In this document: piece by piece, positions 16,590-24,925 of the stretch | Layout of the letters: each line of letters begins with the position of its first letter | How positions within the stretch are numbered: position 1 is the stretch's first letter | NCBI RefSeq assembly: GCF_025907915.1 | Contig: NZ_JAPAAF010000007.1 | Span: 1-64,000 of the forward strand | Source: Gaoshiqia sediminis | GTDB lineage: Bacteria; Bacteroidota; Bacteroidia; Bacteroidales; Prolixibacteraceae | Direction: 5' to 3' | Length of the DNA: 64,000 nucleotides | The notes under the pieces: model-generated | Told to the model about the DNA's origin: nothing | The model's database searches: none | The model's input: only the letters and a program-made list of their open reading frames with translations | Made by a program: the position numbers and the translations under genes

Positions 16590-17408
16590 ATGGAAAAATT
16601 TAAATACATCAAACTCGAGAAATCAGGCGTACAGGCAACCATCTTGCTGGACCGCCCGAAACAGCACAATGCGCTTAATCCCGAAATGATTGAAGAACTG
16701 CATACCGTGTTGGATCATCTGGCCGAAGACGAAATGGTGCATTTTGTGGTGCTGGCCGGTGAGGGGGAATCGTTTTGTGCGGGCGCCGACATCAATTGGT
16801 TTGCCGGGGCTGTTGATCGCGGTAAGGCCGAAAACTGGCAGGAGTTTCTGCGCATGGCCGAACTGATGAAAAAGCTGGCAACCTTCCCTAAAATAACTAT
16901 TGCTGCAGCCCATCGCAACGTGCTGGGCGGGGCTAATGGTTTACTGGCCGCCTGCGACTTTTCCTTGGCCGAAAAATCAACCGGATTTGCTTTTGGCGAA
17001 GTCAAACTTGGGATTATCCCGGCCACCATTTTGCCGTTTGTGGCCAGGCGGTTGTCCACTCAACACCTGAAAAAGCTGATGTTCTCGGGCGAACGTTTTG
17101 GGGCGGTGGAAGCCCACGCCATTGGGCTGGTCGATTTTCTCGCGGAAGATGGAAAGCGGATGGAAGTAGTGGACAAGCTGATCGGTGAGTTAAAGGCCGT
17201 TTCGCCCAATGCGCTGAAAGCTTGCAAACAGTTGATCCTGAAAGTTGAAACGGGTGAAGTTGGCCTTGACAGCAGCGAATATACGGCCGCGGTACTGGCC
17301 GAACTGGTGCACTCGGACGAAGGGCAGGAGGGACTGCGCGCCTTCCTGGAAAAGCGCAAGCCCGACTGGAAGGGAGCATCGTTACTGACCGGCTTGCACA
17401 AACAATAA
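16590..17408 (+). CDS. liuC: LiuC-like 3-methylglutaconyl-CoA hydratase
   Basis: A 272-residue crotonase-fold enzyme predicted to add water to 3-methylglutaconyl-CoA, producing HMG-CoA. The oxyanion-hole segments are FCAGADINWFAG and VLGGANGLLAACDFSLA. The catalytic glutamate kept by LiuC-type hydratases is in FGEVKLGIIPATILPFV, and the other glutamate found in ordinary enoyl-CoA hydratases is absent, as is usual for this group. AGADINW and IPATI.P.V are markers of the leucine pathway member. It sits between the two carboxylase subunits, 3 bp after the first and 18 bp before the second. General enoyl-CoA hydratase activity is the alternative. Confidence 0.85.
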   Translation: MEKFKYIKLEKSGVQATILLDRPKQHNALNPEMIEELHTVLDHLAEDEMVHFVVLAGEGESFCAGADINWFAGAVDRGKAENWQEFLRMAELMKKLATFPKITIAAAHRNVLGGANGLLAACDFSLAEKSTGFAFGEVKLGIIPATILPFVARRLSTQHLKKLMFSGERFGAVEAHAIGLVDFLAEDGKRMEVVDKLIGELKAVSPNALKACKQLILKVETGEVGLDSSEYTAAVLAELVHSDEGQEGLRAFLEKRKPDWKGASLLTGLHKQ

Positions 17409-17426
17409 AAGAAACGCACTCAAGCT

Positions 17427-19403
17427 TTGAGAAAGACATTCCATAAAATACTGATTGCCAACCGGGGCGAAATTGCGGTCCGGATTATTCGCACGGCCCA
17501 CCGGCTGGGCATTAAAACTGTGGCTGTTTACGCCGCAGATGATGCGCAGTCGCTGCATGTGCAACTGGCCGGTGAAGCATTTCTGTTGCCCGGTTCCGTA
17601 TTGGCTGAAACTTATCTCAATCAGGAAAAACTGATTGAACTGGCCGTTCAATGCGGAGCTGAGGCCATTCATCCCGGCTACGGATTTTTGTCGGAGAATG
17701 CGGCCTTTGCTCACCGGGTGGAAGAAGCAGGCCTGGCGTTTATCGGGGCCACTCCCGCCCAAATTCGCCTGATGGGTGAAAAAACGCAGGCTATTAATTT
17801 CGTCAAAAACATGGGCGTTCCGGTTATTCCGGGTGCGCATGGGGCCGTGAACGATATTATCAGGGAGCTGGTTTCGTTGCCGTTCCCCTTGTTGGTGAAA
17901 GCATCGGCTGGCGGCGGCGGGAAGGGCATGCAGATCATCGAAAAGGCTGACGATTTGCCACTCGCTTTGCAGAGAGCACAACGACAAGCGAGCAAGTATT
18001 TTGGCAACAGTGAACTATTTGTCGAGAAGTATCTGCCACACGCCCGCCACATCGAAGTACAGCTGGTGGGCGATGGAATGGGAGATGCTGTGCATTTGTT
18101 TGAACGCGAGTGCAGCATCCAGCGCCGTTACCAGAAACTGATAGAGGAAGCGCCCGCTGCATCCGTTTCTGCTGGATTGAAAAGACAGCTTTATGAGTAC
18201 GCGTTGCGTATTGCCAAAGCAGTCAATTACCGGGGGGCGGGCACCATCGAGTTTCTGGTGGATGAACACGAAAACTGTTATTTCCTGGAAATGAATACGC
18301 GCTTGCAGGTAGAGCATCCGGTTACAGAAGCAATTACCGGGCTGGATCTGGTGGAATGGCAGCTGGAAATTGCTGCCGGGAATGGCCTGCCATTGTTGCA
18401 GGAGCAAATTACCCAAACCGGGCATGCCCTCGAAGTTCGTATTTGCGCCGAAGACCCGGAGCATCATTTTGTGCCATCGTCGGGGAATGTATTGGCGCTC
18501 CAGGTACCGGAACAGGTTCGCTGGGACAGCTTTTTGGTTGACAAGATGGCCATCTCACCGGCCTACGATTCTCTGCTTGGAAAGCTGATTGTTCATGCCC
18601 CTTCGCGTGCGGAGGCGCTGGCTGCTATGGAAAATTCCCTGTCGTTGCTGTTGATTGGCGGCATAAAAACCAACCAGTCGTTTCTTTGGTCAGTGGTTAG
18701 GTCGGAAGCTTTCCGGAACAATTCGATTCATACCCGTTTCCTGGAGGACCAACTTCTTTCGATTTTAAATGAAATGGAAGACCACAAAAAGCTGGTCCCG
18801 GTTGACGTTTTGCTCGGCGCGTATGTCTTGCACCATTTTTACAGACCTGACCTCCATGCAGATCGTTGGGGGCACGCCGGGTATTGGCGGATACTTCCTT
18901 CTTTTTGCATTGAAAATGACGATAAAATATATAAACTGACTTTTCAGAAAAGAAACAATTGTTATTTGTTGAAGTTCGAAAATGAACCCGTTGTCTTGTC
19001 TGATGTTCTTTTCAGTAATAACCAACTTGCATGGAAGCGAAACGGGGAGGCACAGCTTGTTTTTGTTGTAGATGCCCCGGGAGCCACGCTGGTGCAGTGC
19101 GGAACCTGCCAGTTTGAACTGAAAAGCAGGCATGTTCCGGATCAAATTAAACTGAAAAGGCAAACAGGTGACAAAAACGGTGAAGCACAATCGCAGATTT
19201 TTGCCGATTTGTTCGGAAAGGTGATCGACGTGTTGGTGGTGCCGGGCGACCGGTTGACTAAAGGGCAAAATTTACTGGTGATTGAATCGATGAAAACCGA
19301 ATTTACCATACAAAGCCCGGTTGATGCTGTGGTGAAAACCGTTCATGTATCAAAAGGCAATATTGTTCAGGACAAGGAGATATTGGTCGATCTGGAATCT
19401 TAA
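17427..19403 (+). CDS. mccA: Methylcrotonyl-CoA carboxylase, biotin-carrying (alpha) subunit
   Basis: A 658-residue protein fusing biotin carboxylase with a biotin carrier domain. The N-terminal domain has LIANRGEIAVRIIRTA, AIHPGYGFLSENA, the ATP-grasp glycine loop KASAGGGGKGMQ, ERECSIQRRYQK and NTRLQVEHPVTE. The C-terminal carrier has VIESMKTEF with the biotinylated Lys at about residue 623; the usual form is (A/E)MKM. It carboxylates its own biotin with ATP and bicarbonate, then hands CO2 to the beta subunit. No ATG precedes ILIANRGEI, so the TTG at 17,427 is taken as the start, an unusual codon within this operon. The gap to the next gene is 18 bp. Confidence 0.93.
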   Translation: MRKTFHKILIANRGEIAVRIIRTAHRLGIKTVAVYAADDAQSLHVQLAGEAFLLPGSVLAETYLNQEKLIELAVQCGAEAIHPGYGFLSENAAFAHRVEEAGLAFIGATPAQIRLMGEKTQAINFVKNMGVPVIPGAHGAVNDIIRELVSLPFPLLVKASAGGGGKGMQIIEKADDLPLALQRAQRQASKYFGNSELFVEKYLPHARHIEVQLVGDGMGDAVHLFERECSIQRRYQKLIEEAPAASVSAGLKRQLYEYALRIAKAVNYRGAGTIEFLVDEHENCYFLEMNTRLQVEHPVTEAITGLDLVEWQLEIAAGNGLPLLQEQITQTGHALEVRICAEDPEHHFVPSSGNVLALQVPEQVRWDSFLVDKMAISPAYDSLLGKLIVHAPSRAEALAAMENSLSLLLIGGIKTNQSFLWSVVRSEAFRNNSIHTRFLEDQLLSILNEMEDHKKLVPVDVLLGAYVLHHFYRPDLHADRWGHAGYWRILPSFCIENDDKIYKLTFQKRNNCYLLKFENEPVVLSDVLFSNNQLAWKRNGEAQLVFVVDAPGATLVQCGTCQFELKSRHVPDQIKLKRQTGDKNGEAQSQIFADLFGKVIDVLVVPGDRLTKGQNLLVIESMKTEFTIQSPVDAVVKTVHVSKGNIVQDKEILVDLES

Positions 19404-19421
19404 AGAAAAGACAAAACCTAT

Positions 19422-20576
19422 ATGAATGCACTGTTGAAAAAAGTACATCAGGAAGTGAGGGCCAAAGTTCGGGCTTTTGCGGAAGAGAAAATTAAACCGG
19501 TTATTGGCGAGTTTGAAGCGCTGGAACAGTTTCCGGCCGACTTGATTAAATCCATGCATAGTTTGAACATCTTTGGGATGCAGGCTCCGGTTGAATATGG
19601 TGGGCAGGGCAGCGATTACCTGTCCTTCATCATTGCCGTGGAGGAACTTGCTCGTATTGACAGTTCGGTGGCTGCCACGCTGGCTGCGCACAACTCGCTG
19701 GGGGTTGGCCCCATTTTGGAGTTTGGCAGCGAGGAGCAAAAGAAGAAATACCTGCCCGATTTGTGTACCGCGCAAAACCTGTGGGCCTTTGGCCTCACCG
19801 AAGAAAATGCCGGTTCGGATGCCCAGGGAGTGGAAACCATCGCCGAAGAAAAAACCGGTGGCTGGGTGGTAAATGGCCATAAAAAATACATCACCAATGC
19901 GGCCTCTGATATGGCCTCTGGGATTAGTTTTGTGTCCCAAACCGGTATGCGTCCCGACGGAAAAAAAGAATTTACCGCCTTTCTGGTATCAAAAGGAACG
20001 CCGGGGTACACCCGCGAATTTATGAAGCAGAAGTTCCTGTGGCGGGCAGCCGATAATGGGATGGTTTATTTAAAGGACTGCCATATTCCGGCAGAGGACC
20101 AACTGGGTGAGCGTGGGCAGGGTATAAAAATCATGCTGAAAACTATCGATTCAGGTCGGTTGTCGATTGCTGCCATGGGGCTTGGCCTGGCACAGGGCGC
20201 TTACGAAATGGCCGTGTCGTTTGCCAAAAAACGCAAGCAGTTCGGGAAAGCCATTTCCGAATTTCAAACGGTAGCCTTCCGGCTGGCCGACATGGCCATG
20301 AAGATTGAAACGGCCCGCACTTTCCTGTACCACGCCTGTTGGCTGAAAGACAACGGCGAGCCGTTTGGTACGCAATCGGCCATGGCCAAGCTGTATTGTT
20401 CGCAGGTGGCCAGCGATGTGGCCAGCGAAGCTCTGCAAATCTTTGGCGGCGCTGGCTTTTTTCGCAATGATGAATATCCAATCGAACGTTTCTTCCGCGA
20501 CCAGCGCCTGCTTTCCATTGGCGAAGGCACCTCGGAAGTACTGCGGATGGTCATTTCGCGGGATGTACTGAAGTAG
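19422..20576 (+). CDS. Acyl-CoA dehydrogenase, probably acting on isovaleryl-CoA
   Basis: A 384-residue FAD-dependent acyl-CoA dehydrogenase. Family signatures are GLTEENAGSDAQG, NGHKKYITNA, KRKQFGKAISEFQ, LQIFGGAGF and SIGEGTSEVLRMVISRD. Its place in the block predicts oxidation of isovaleryl-CoA to 3-methylcrotonyl-CoA, with electrons passed to electron-transfer flavoprotein. However, the catalytic glutamate sits in IGEGTSE, the position used by short- and medium-chain enzymes; classical isovaleryl-CoA dehydrogenase has a non-acidic residue there and uses a glutamate in an earlier helix. Substrate is therefore inferred from context only, and butyryl- or another branched acyl-CoA is possible. 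Confidence 0.85.
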   Translation: MNALLKKVHQEVRAKVRAFAEEKIKPVIGEFEALEQFPADLIKSMHSLNIFGMQAPVEYGGQGSDYLSFIIAVEELARIDSSVAATLAAHNSLGVGPILEFGSEEQKKKYLPDLCTAQNLWAFGLTEENAGSDAQGVETIAEEKTGGWVVNGHKKYITNAASDMASGISFVSQTGMRPDGKKEFTAFLVSKGTPGYTREFMKQKFLWRAADNGMVYLKDCHIPAEDQLGERGQGIKIMLKTIDSGRLSIAAMGLGLAQGAYEMAVSFAKKRKQFGKAISEFQTVAFRLADMAMKIETARTFLYHACWLKDNGEPFGTQSAMAKLYCSQVASDVASEALQIFGGAGFFRNDEYPIERFFRDQRLLSIGEGTSEVLRMVISRDVLK

Positions 20577-20602
20577 GTACTTCTTTCAATATTTAACTTA
20601 TA

Positions 20603-20635
20603 TTGACGAATAGGCAGTGGTATTTTTTACTTTTG
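20603..20635 (+). promoter_or_regulatory. Internal promoter before the mevalonate genes
   Basis: TTG (20603-20605) and the -7 box TACTTTTG (20628-20635) are 22 bp apart, in the 83-bp gap before the isomerase. This would let the mevalonate genes be transcribed without the leucine genes. Confidence 0.5.
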
Positions 20636-20659
20636 CCTTTTACCTTTTTACCTGATTTT

Positions 20660-21667
20660 ATGGACAAAGACCGCAAACTTGAACATATACAATTGGCGTT
20701 TGATTCCAAAACCGGCATTTCGGAGCAGGATCCACGCTTTATTTACGAACCGTTGTTGGCCGCGCATCCCGATGGGAAAACGCCTGATTTTCCTTTTCTA
20801 GGAAAGCGGATGAAGGCGCCGGTCTGGGTGTCGAGCATGACCGGCGGTACCGGCGTGGCCAAAACCATCAACCGGAATATTGCCGGTGCCTGCCGTGAGT
20901 TCGGCTTGGGAATGGGGCTGGGTTCGTGCCGTAAAATCCTGTTCGACAAAACCCATTGGGAAGATTTTGACGTTCGCGACGAAATCGGGCCGGATGCACC
21001 TTTATGGGCTAACCTGGGCGTGGCACAGGTGGAGCAACTTTTATACGAAAAAAAGGAACAGGCCATTGTTGATTTGGTTGGCGAGCTGCGGGCAGATGGC
21101 CTGATTGTGCATGTCAATCCTTTTCAGGAATATTTTCAACCAGAGGGCGACCTCATCTCCCAACCGCCGCTCGAAACCATTCAGGAACTACTGGCAAAAA
21201 TTAATGTGCCGCTCATCGTGAAAGAAGTGGGACAAGGAATGGGCCGCGAAAGTTTGAAACAACTGTTGCAGCTTCCGCTGGCGGCCATTGAGTTTGGTGC
21301 GTACGGAGGTACCAATTTTTCGCGGCTGGAACTGATGCGCGATGATCCGAGAAACCGCGAAATCTTCGAACCTTTCGCTTTTGTGGGGCAAACCGCCCGG
21401 CAAATGGTGAACGACATCAACTCGCTGCTGGATGAAACGAAGCCTGTTTGTGGACAGCTGATCATTTCCGGCGGCTTGAAAACATACCTGGACGGTTATT
21501 ACCTGGTTTCGCTCAGCCGGTTACCTGCTGTTTACGGTATGGCTTCGTCGGTACTGAAACACGCCACCGGCGACTACGAAACTTTAAAGACGTACATTGA
21601 AAACCAGCTGAAAGCGTATCGTTTGGCACAAACTTATTTACGGCTGAACCCCGATTATGAAAGATAA
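20660..21667 (+). CDS. fni: Type 2 isopentenyl-diphosphate delta-isomerase
   Basis: A 335-residue FMN- and NAD(P)H-dependent TIM-barrel enzyme that interconverts IPP and DMAPP. Recognisable segments are WVSSMTGGTG, GLGMGLGSCRKIL, WANLGVAQVEQL, IVHVNPFQEYFQPEGD (the conserved substrate and metal region), VKEVGQGMG, IEFGAYGGTNFS and IISGGLKTYLDG. It is unrelated to the Nudix type 1 isomerase. The ATG at 20,660 is used, because the upstream frame from 20,603 runs through the promoter. It overlaps the HMG-CoA reductase gene by 11 bp, implying coupled translation. It is the last enzyme of the pathway although first in gene order. Confidence 0.93.
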   Translation: MDKDRKLEHIQLAFDSKTGISEQDPRFIYEPLLAAHPDGKTPDFPFLGKRMKAPVWVSSMTGGTGVAKTINRNIAGACREFGLGMGLGSCRKILFDKTHWEDFDVRDEIGPDAPLWANLGVAQVEQLLYEKKEQAIVDLVGELRADGLIVHVNPFQEYFQPEGDLISQPPLETIQELLAKINVPLIVKEVGQGMGRESLKQLLQLPLAAIEFGAYGGTNFSRLELMRDDPRNREIFEPFAFVGQTARQMVNDINSLLDETKPVCGQLIISGGLKTYLDGYYLVSLSRLPAVYGMASSVLKHATGDYETLKTYIENQLKAYRLAQTYLRLNPDYER

Positions 21668-22979
21668 TAAACTGATAGCGGGATTTTCAAAACTCAGCAA
21701 AGCGCAAAAAATTGACTGGCTGACAGATCAGCTGGGGCTCAGTACTGGAACTGCTGAATTCCTGGTTGCATTCGAACTGAAAAATGAAGGCCTCCAGAAC
21801 ATCCTGGATGAACTGAGCGAAAATCACCTTTCCAATTATCATCTTCCATTTACGATAGCGCCCAATTTTTTGGTGAACGGGCAATTCCGGGTTTTCCCGC
21901 TGGTGACAGAGGAAAGCTCGGTGGTGGCTGCCTTGGCTAAGGCGGCAGGTTTTTGGGCTAAACGCGGCGGATTCCATGCCCAGGTGATCGGTACCGAAAA
22001 AAAAGGCCAGCTTCATTTCTCGTGGAAGGGAAATCCGGAAACGCTTCAACGTTCTTTCCCTAAAATAAAAAAAAGATTGCTAAAAGAAGTTGCCCATTTC
22101 ACCCAAAAGATGGAAGAACGGGGTGGGGGAATTACGGGCATCGAATTAAAACATTTACCGGAAATTCTCCCCAATTATTACCAGCTCGACGTGTCGTTTG
22201 AAACGCGCGATGCCATGGGGGCCAATTTCATCAACTCGTGCCTGGAGCAATTCGGGAAAAGCCTGAAAAACTGGCTGGCTGATCAGGTTGATTGGAACGA
22301 GGAAGAACAGGACTGCGAGATCATCATGGCCATTTTGTCGAACTATGTGCCCGGTAGCCGGGTGAAAGTTTGGGTGGAATGCCCGGTTGAAGACCTTTCT
22401 GAAACGGACGACACAAGCGGAGCAGTGCAGTTTGCCGAAAAATTTGTGCAGGCAGTGCATATTGCACGCGAAGACGTGTCGCGAGCTGTGACCCACAACA
22501 AGGGTATTTTTAACGGGGTGGATGCGTTGGCGCTGGCCACCGGGAACGATTTTCGCGCCATCGAGGCCAGCGGACATGCCTTTGCCGCCCGTAACGGGAA
22601 ATATGCCGGGCTGAGCGAGGCCCGGATCGACAACGGGAAGTTTATCTTTTCCATGGAATTGTCGCTTGCCGTGGGCGTGGTTGGCGGTGTGACTGCCCTG
22701 CACCCTTTGGCGAAACTGGCCATGCAAATACTCGAAAAACCATCGGCTGAAGAACTGATGCAATACCTGGCAGTTGCCGGACTGGCTTCCAACTGGTCGG
22801 CTGTTCGGGCGCTGGTTACCACTGGCATTCAGCAGGGCCACATGAAGATGCACCTGAGCAATATTTTGAACAGTTTTCAGGTTACCGATGAACAAAAACA
22901 AGCCGCCCGCCTTTATTTTCACAATCGGCCCGTGAGTTTTGCCGAGGTGGAGAAATTCCTGAAACATGAACGCAACTAA
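21657..22979 (+). CDS. mvaA: Class II hydroxymethylglutaryl-CoA reductase
   Basis: A 440-residue cytosolic enzyme that reduces HMG-CoA to mevalonate with two reduced nicotinamide cofactors. There are no membrane segments. Catalytic residues can be placed: Glu85 or Glu86 in TEESSVVAA, Lys282 in NKGIFNGVDA, Asp298 in TGNDFRAIEA and His395 in IQQGHMKMHL; DAMGAN (185-190) belongs to the cofactor-binding region. The sequence is of the bacterial class II type. It overlaps the isomerase by 11 bp upstream and the next kinase by 14 bp. It is the point where HMG-CoA made by the upstream carboxylase and hydratase would enter isoprenoid synthesis. Confidence 0.95.
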   Translation: MKDNKLIAGFSKLSKAQKIDWLTDQLGLSTGTAEFLVAFELKNEGLQNILDELSENHLSNYHLPFTIAPNFLVNGQFRVFPLVTEESSVVAALAKAAGFWAKRGGFHAQVIGTEKKGQLHFSWKGNPETLQRSFPKIKKRLLKEVAHFTQKMEERGGGITGIELKHLPEILPNYYQLDVSFETRDAMGANFINSCLEQFGKSLKNWLADQVDWNEEEQDCEIIMAILSNYVPGSRVKVWVECPVEDLSETDDTSGAVQFAEKFVQAVHIAREDVSRAVTHNKGIFNGVDALALATGNDFRAIEASGHAFAARNGKYAGLSEARIDNGKFIFSMELSLAVGVVGGVTALHPLAKLAMQILEKPSAEELMQYLAVAGLASNWSAVRALVTTGIQQGHMKMHLSNILNSFQVTDEQKQAARLYFHNRPVSFAEVEKFLKHERN

Positions 22980-23892
22980 CACTCAAACTTTTTATGCTCA
23001 CGGAAAGCTGTTGCTTACCGGCGAATATGTTGTGCTGCATGGCGCTAAAGCACTGGCGCTGCCGGTGAAATACGGCCAGTGGATGACAGTTTCGGAGGGA
23101 ACAGAAAAGAACATGCTGAACTGGAAGGCCTTTTCGCCCGAAGGATTGTGGTTTTGGTGCAAGTTGCAACTGCCCGATTATACAATTTTGGAAAGCTCCG
23201 ACAACGACAAGGCGTTGGTTTTGCAGGATATCTTCCGGACAATTCATCAGCTCAATCCGGTCTTTCAAACCGGCAGTTCGCTGGAAATACAAACCCGCAT
23301 TGAGTTTAACAGCGCTTGGGGACTGGGCAGCAGCAGCACGCTGGTTGCCAACCTGGCCGCCTGGGCGGGGGTGGATGCTTTTAAATTAAATGAATTGATT
23401 TTTAGGGGAAGCGGATTTGACATTGCCTGCGCTATGGCTGATGGTCCGATTTTTTATCAGAAAAATCAGGCGCCGGAACCGGTCGATCTTGAATACCCTT
23501 TTTCGGACCGGCTCTATTTTGTTTATTCCGGGGCGAAAAAAAGTACTCGCAGCGAGGTGGGCCGGTTTTTAATTGAAAAGGTGGTGCACCAAAACGAAGT
23601 GGATCAAATCAGCCAACTGGCCGGGCAAATTTCCCGGGCAAAGTACCTGCCTGATTTTCAGCGGATAATAACCGAGCACGAAAAGATGGTTTCCGGTTTG
23701 TTGGGCATACCAACTGTCAAGTCAACCTATTTCGCTGATTTTGATGGCGAGGTGAAATCGCTGGGTGCCTGGGGTGGCGACTTTTATTTGGTGGCCAGCC
23801 AACTGGGTGAAACGGAGGTTCGAAACTATTTCAACACGAAAGGATTGAAGACCATCTTTTCGTGGAATGAATTGATTTTAAATGAACGATAA
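22966..23892 (+). CDS. GYDIA-family GHMP kinase, candidate phosphomevalonate kinase
   Basis: A 308-residue GHMP-superfamily kinase. It has the N-terminal GKLLLTGEYVVLHGAKALALP, the phosphate loop AWGLGSSSTLVANLAAW and the sequence GSGFDIACAMADGP, which is the GYDIA motif with Phe for Tyr. Such genes sit next to HMG-CoA reductase in many Bacteroidota. The phosphomevalonate step is the only one in mevalonate-to-IPP without an obvious enzyme here, so this gene is the natural candidate. That is inference from context; the GYDIA family has no firm biochemical assignment that I can cite. It overlaps its neighbours by 14 and 11 bp. Confidence 0.8.
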   Translation: MNATNTQTFYAHGKLLLTGEYVVLHGAKALALPVKYGQWMTVSEGTEKNMLNWKAFSPEGLWFWCKLQLPDYTILESSDNDKALVLQDIFRTIHQLNPVFQTGSSLEIQTRIEFNSAWGLGSSSTLVANLAAWAGVDAFKLNELIFRGSGFDIACAMADGPIFYQKNQAPEPVDLEYPFSDRLYFVYSGAKKSTRSEVGRFLIEKVVHQNEVDQISQLAGQISRAKYLPDFQRIITEHEKMVSGLLGIPTVKSTYFADFDGEVKSLGAWGGDFYLVASQLGETEVRNYFNTKGLKTIFSWNELILNER

Positions 23893-24925
23893 GAAAATGA
23901 GTAATTTACAGGTCAGTTGGGCTTGTCCCTCAAATATTGCATTGGTAAAATACTGGGGAAAAAGGCCGCAGCAATTGCCGATGAACCCTTCGTTGAGTTT
24001 TAGTTTAAAGAAGTCACAAACACGCACAAGCGTTCAATTATTGCCAATATCTCAACCGCGCCTGACCTTTTTATTTGAAGGAGAACCTTCTCCTTTTGCG
24101 GCCCGGATTGAGAAATACCTGGATACGCTTTCCATCGAAATTCCCTGGATCAACGATTATTCGTTCCGGATAGAAAGCGAAAATACTTTTCCGCATTCTG
24201 CCGGAATTGCCTCATCGGCATCGGCTTTTGGGGCGCTGGCGCTGTGCTTGGCCGAATTGGATCAGCGGCTTACAGGAGCTGAAAAGGAACCTGAACAATT
24301 TATACAAACCGCTTCGCGGCTGGCCCGTTTGGGAAGCGGGAGCGCCTCCCGATCGGTTTATCCTGGTTTTGCCTGGTGGGGAAAGTCGGCGGCCTTGCGT
24401 GGCTCAACCGATTGTTATGCTTTGCCGGTTTCCACCAACATACACGATTGCTATTTTCGTTTGTGCGATGCGGTATTGCTGGTCGATTCGGCCAAAAAGA
24501 AAGTGTCCAGCTCCTCCGGGCACGAGTTGATGAACAACCATCCTTTCCGGGATGCACGTATTCAACAGGCCAACAATAATATCGAAAGCTTGCTGCGAGT
24601 GATGCAAACCGATGACCGCCTTCGTTTTCTCGAAATTGTGGAAAGCGAGGCACTCAGTCTGCACGCCCTGATGATGAGTTCAACACCATCGTTTGTTTTG
24701 CTGAAACCCGAAAGTCTTCACATCATTGAAAAAATTCGCTCTTTTCGGGAGGAAACCGGCTTGCCGGTTGGATTTACAATTGATGCCGGCCCGAATATTC
24801 ATCTGCTGTATTGGGACGAACACCGGAACGCAGTACATACCTTCATCCAAAACAAGTTACTTACTTTTTTGGAAGACGGTAAGTGGCTGGACGACCGCAT
24901 TGGTATGGGGCCTGTAAAAGTATGA
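23882..24925 (+). CDS. mvaD: Diphosphomevalonate decarboxylase
   Basis: A 347-residue GHMP-fold enzyme that phosphorylates and decarboxylates diphosphomevalonate to isopentenyl diphosphate. Diagnostic segments are CPSNIALVKYWGKR near the N-terminus, HSAGIASSASAFGALAL (phosphate loop), RLGSGSASRSVYPGF, and TIDAGPNIHLL containing the catalytic aspartate. Length is normal. Two ATG codons, at 23,882 and 23,897, are possible; the first overlaps the preceding gene by 11 bp and is kept. Its stop overlaps the start of mevalonate kinase in an ATGA. Confidence 0.95.
   Translation: MNDKKMSNLQVSWACPSNIALVKYWGKRPQQLPMNPSLSFSLKKSQTRTSVQLLPISQPRLTFLFEGEPSPFAARIEKYLDTLSIEIPWINDYSFRIESENTFPHSAGIASSASAFGALALCLAELDQRLTGAEKEPEQFIQTASRLARLGSGSASRSVYPGFAWWGKSAALRGSTDCYALPVSTNIHDCYFRLCDAVLLVDSAKKKVSSSSGHELMNNHPFRDARIQQANNNIESLLRVMQTDDRLRFLEIVESEALSLHALMMSSTPSFVLLKPESLHIIEKIRSFREETGLPVGFTIDAGPNIHLLYWDEHRNAVHTFIQNKLLTFLEDGKWLDDRIGMGPVKV

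Noticed and set aside
15021-19403. Geranyl-CoA or propionyl-CoA carboxylase instead of methylcrotonyl-CoA carboxylase
   Set aside because: Beta-subunit motifs and the adjacent LiuC-like hydratase and HMG-CoA reductase favour methylcrotonyl-CoA; geranyl-CoA is not wholly excluded.
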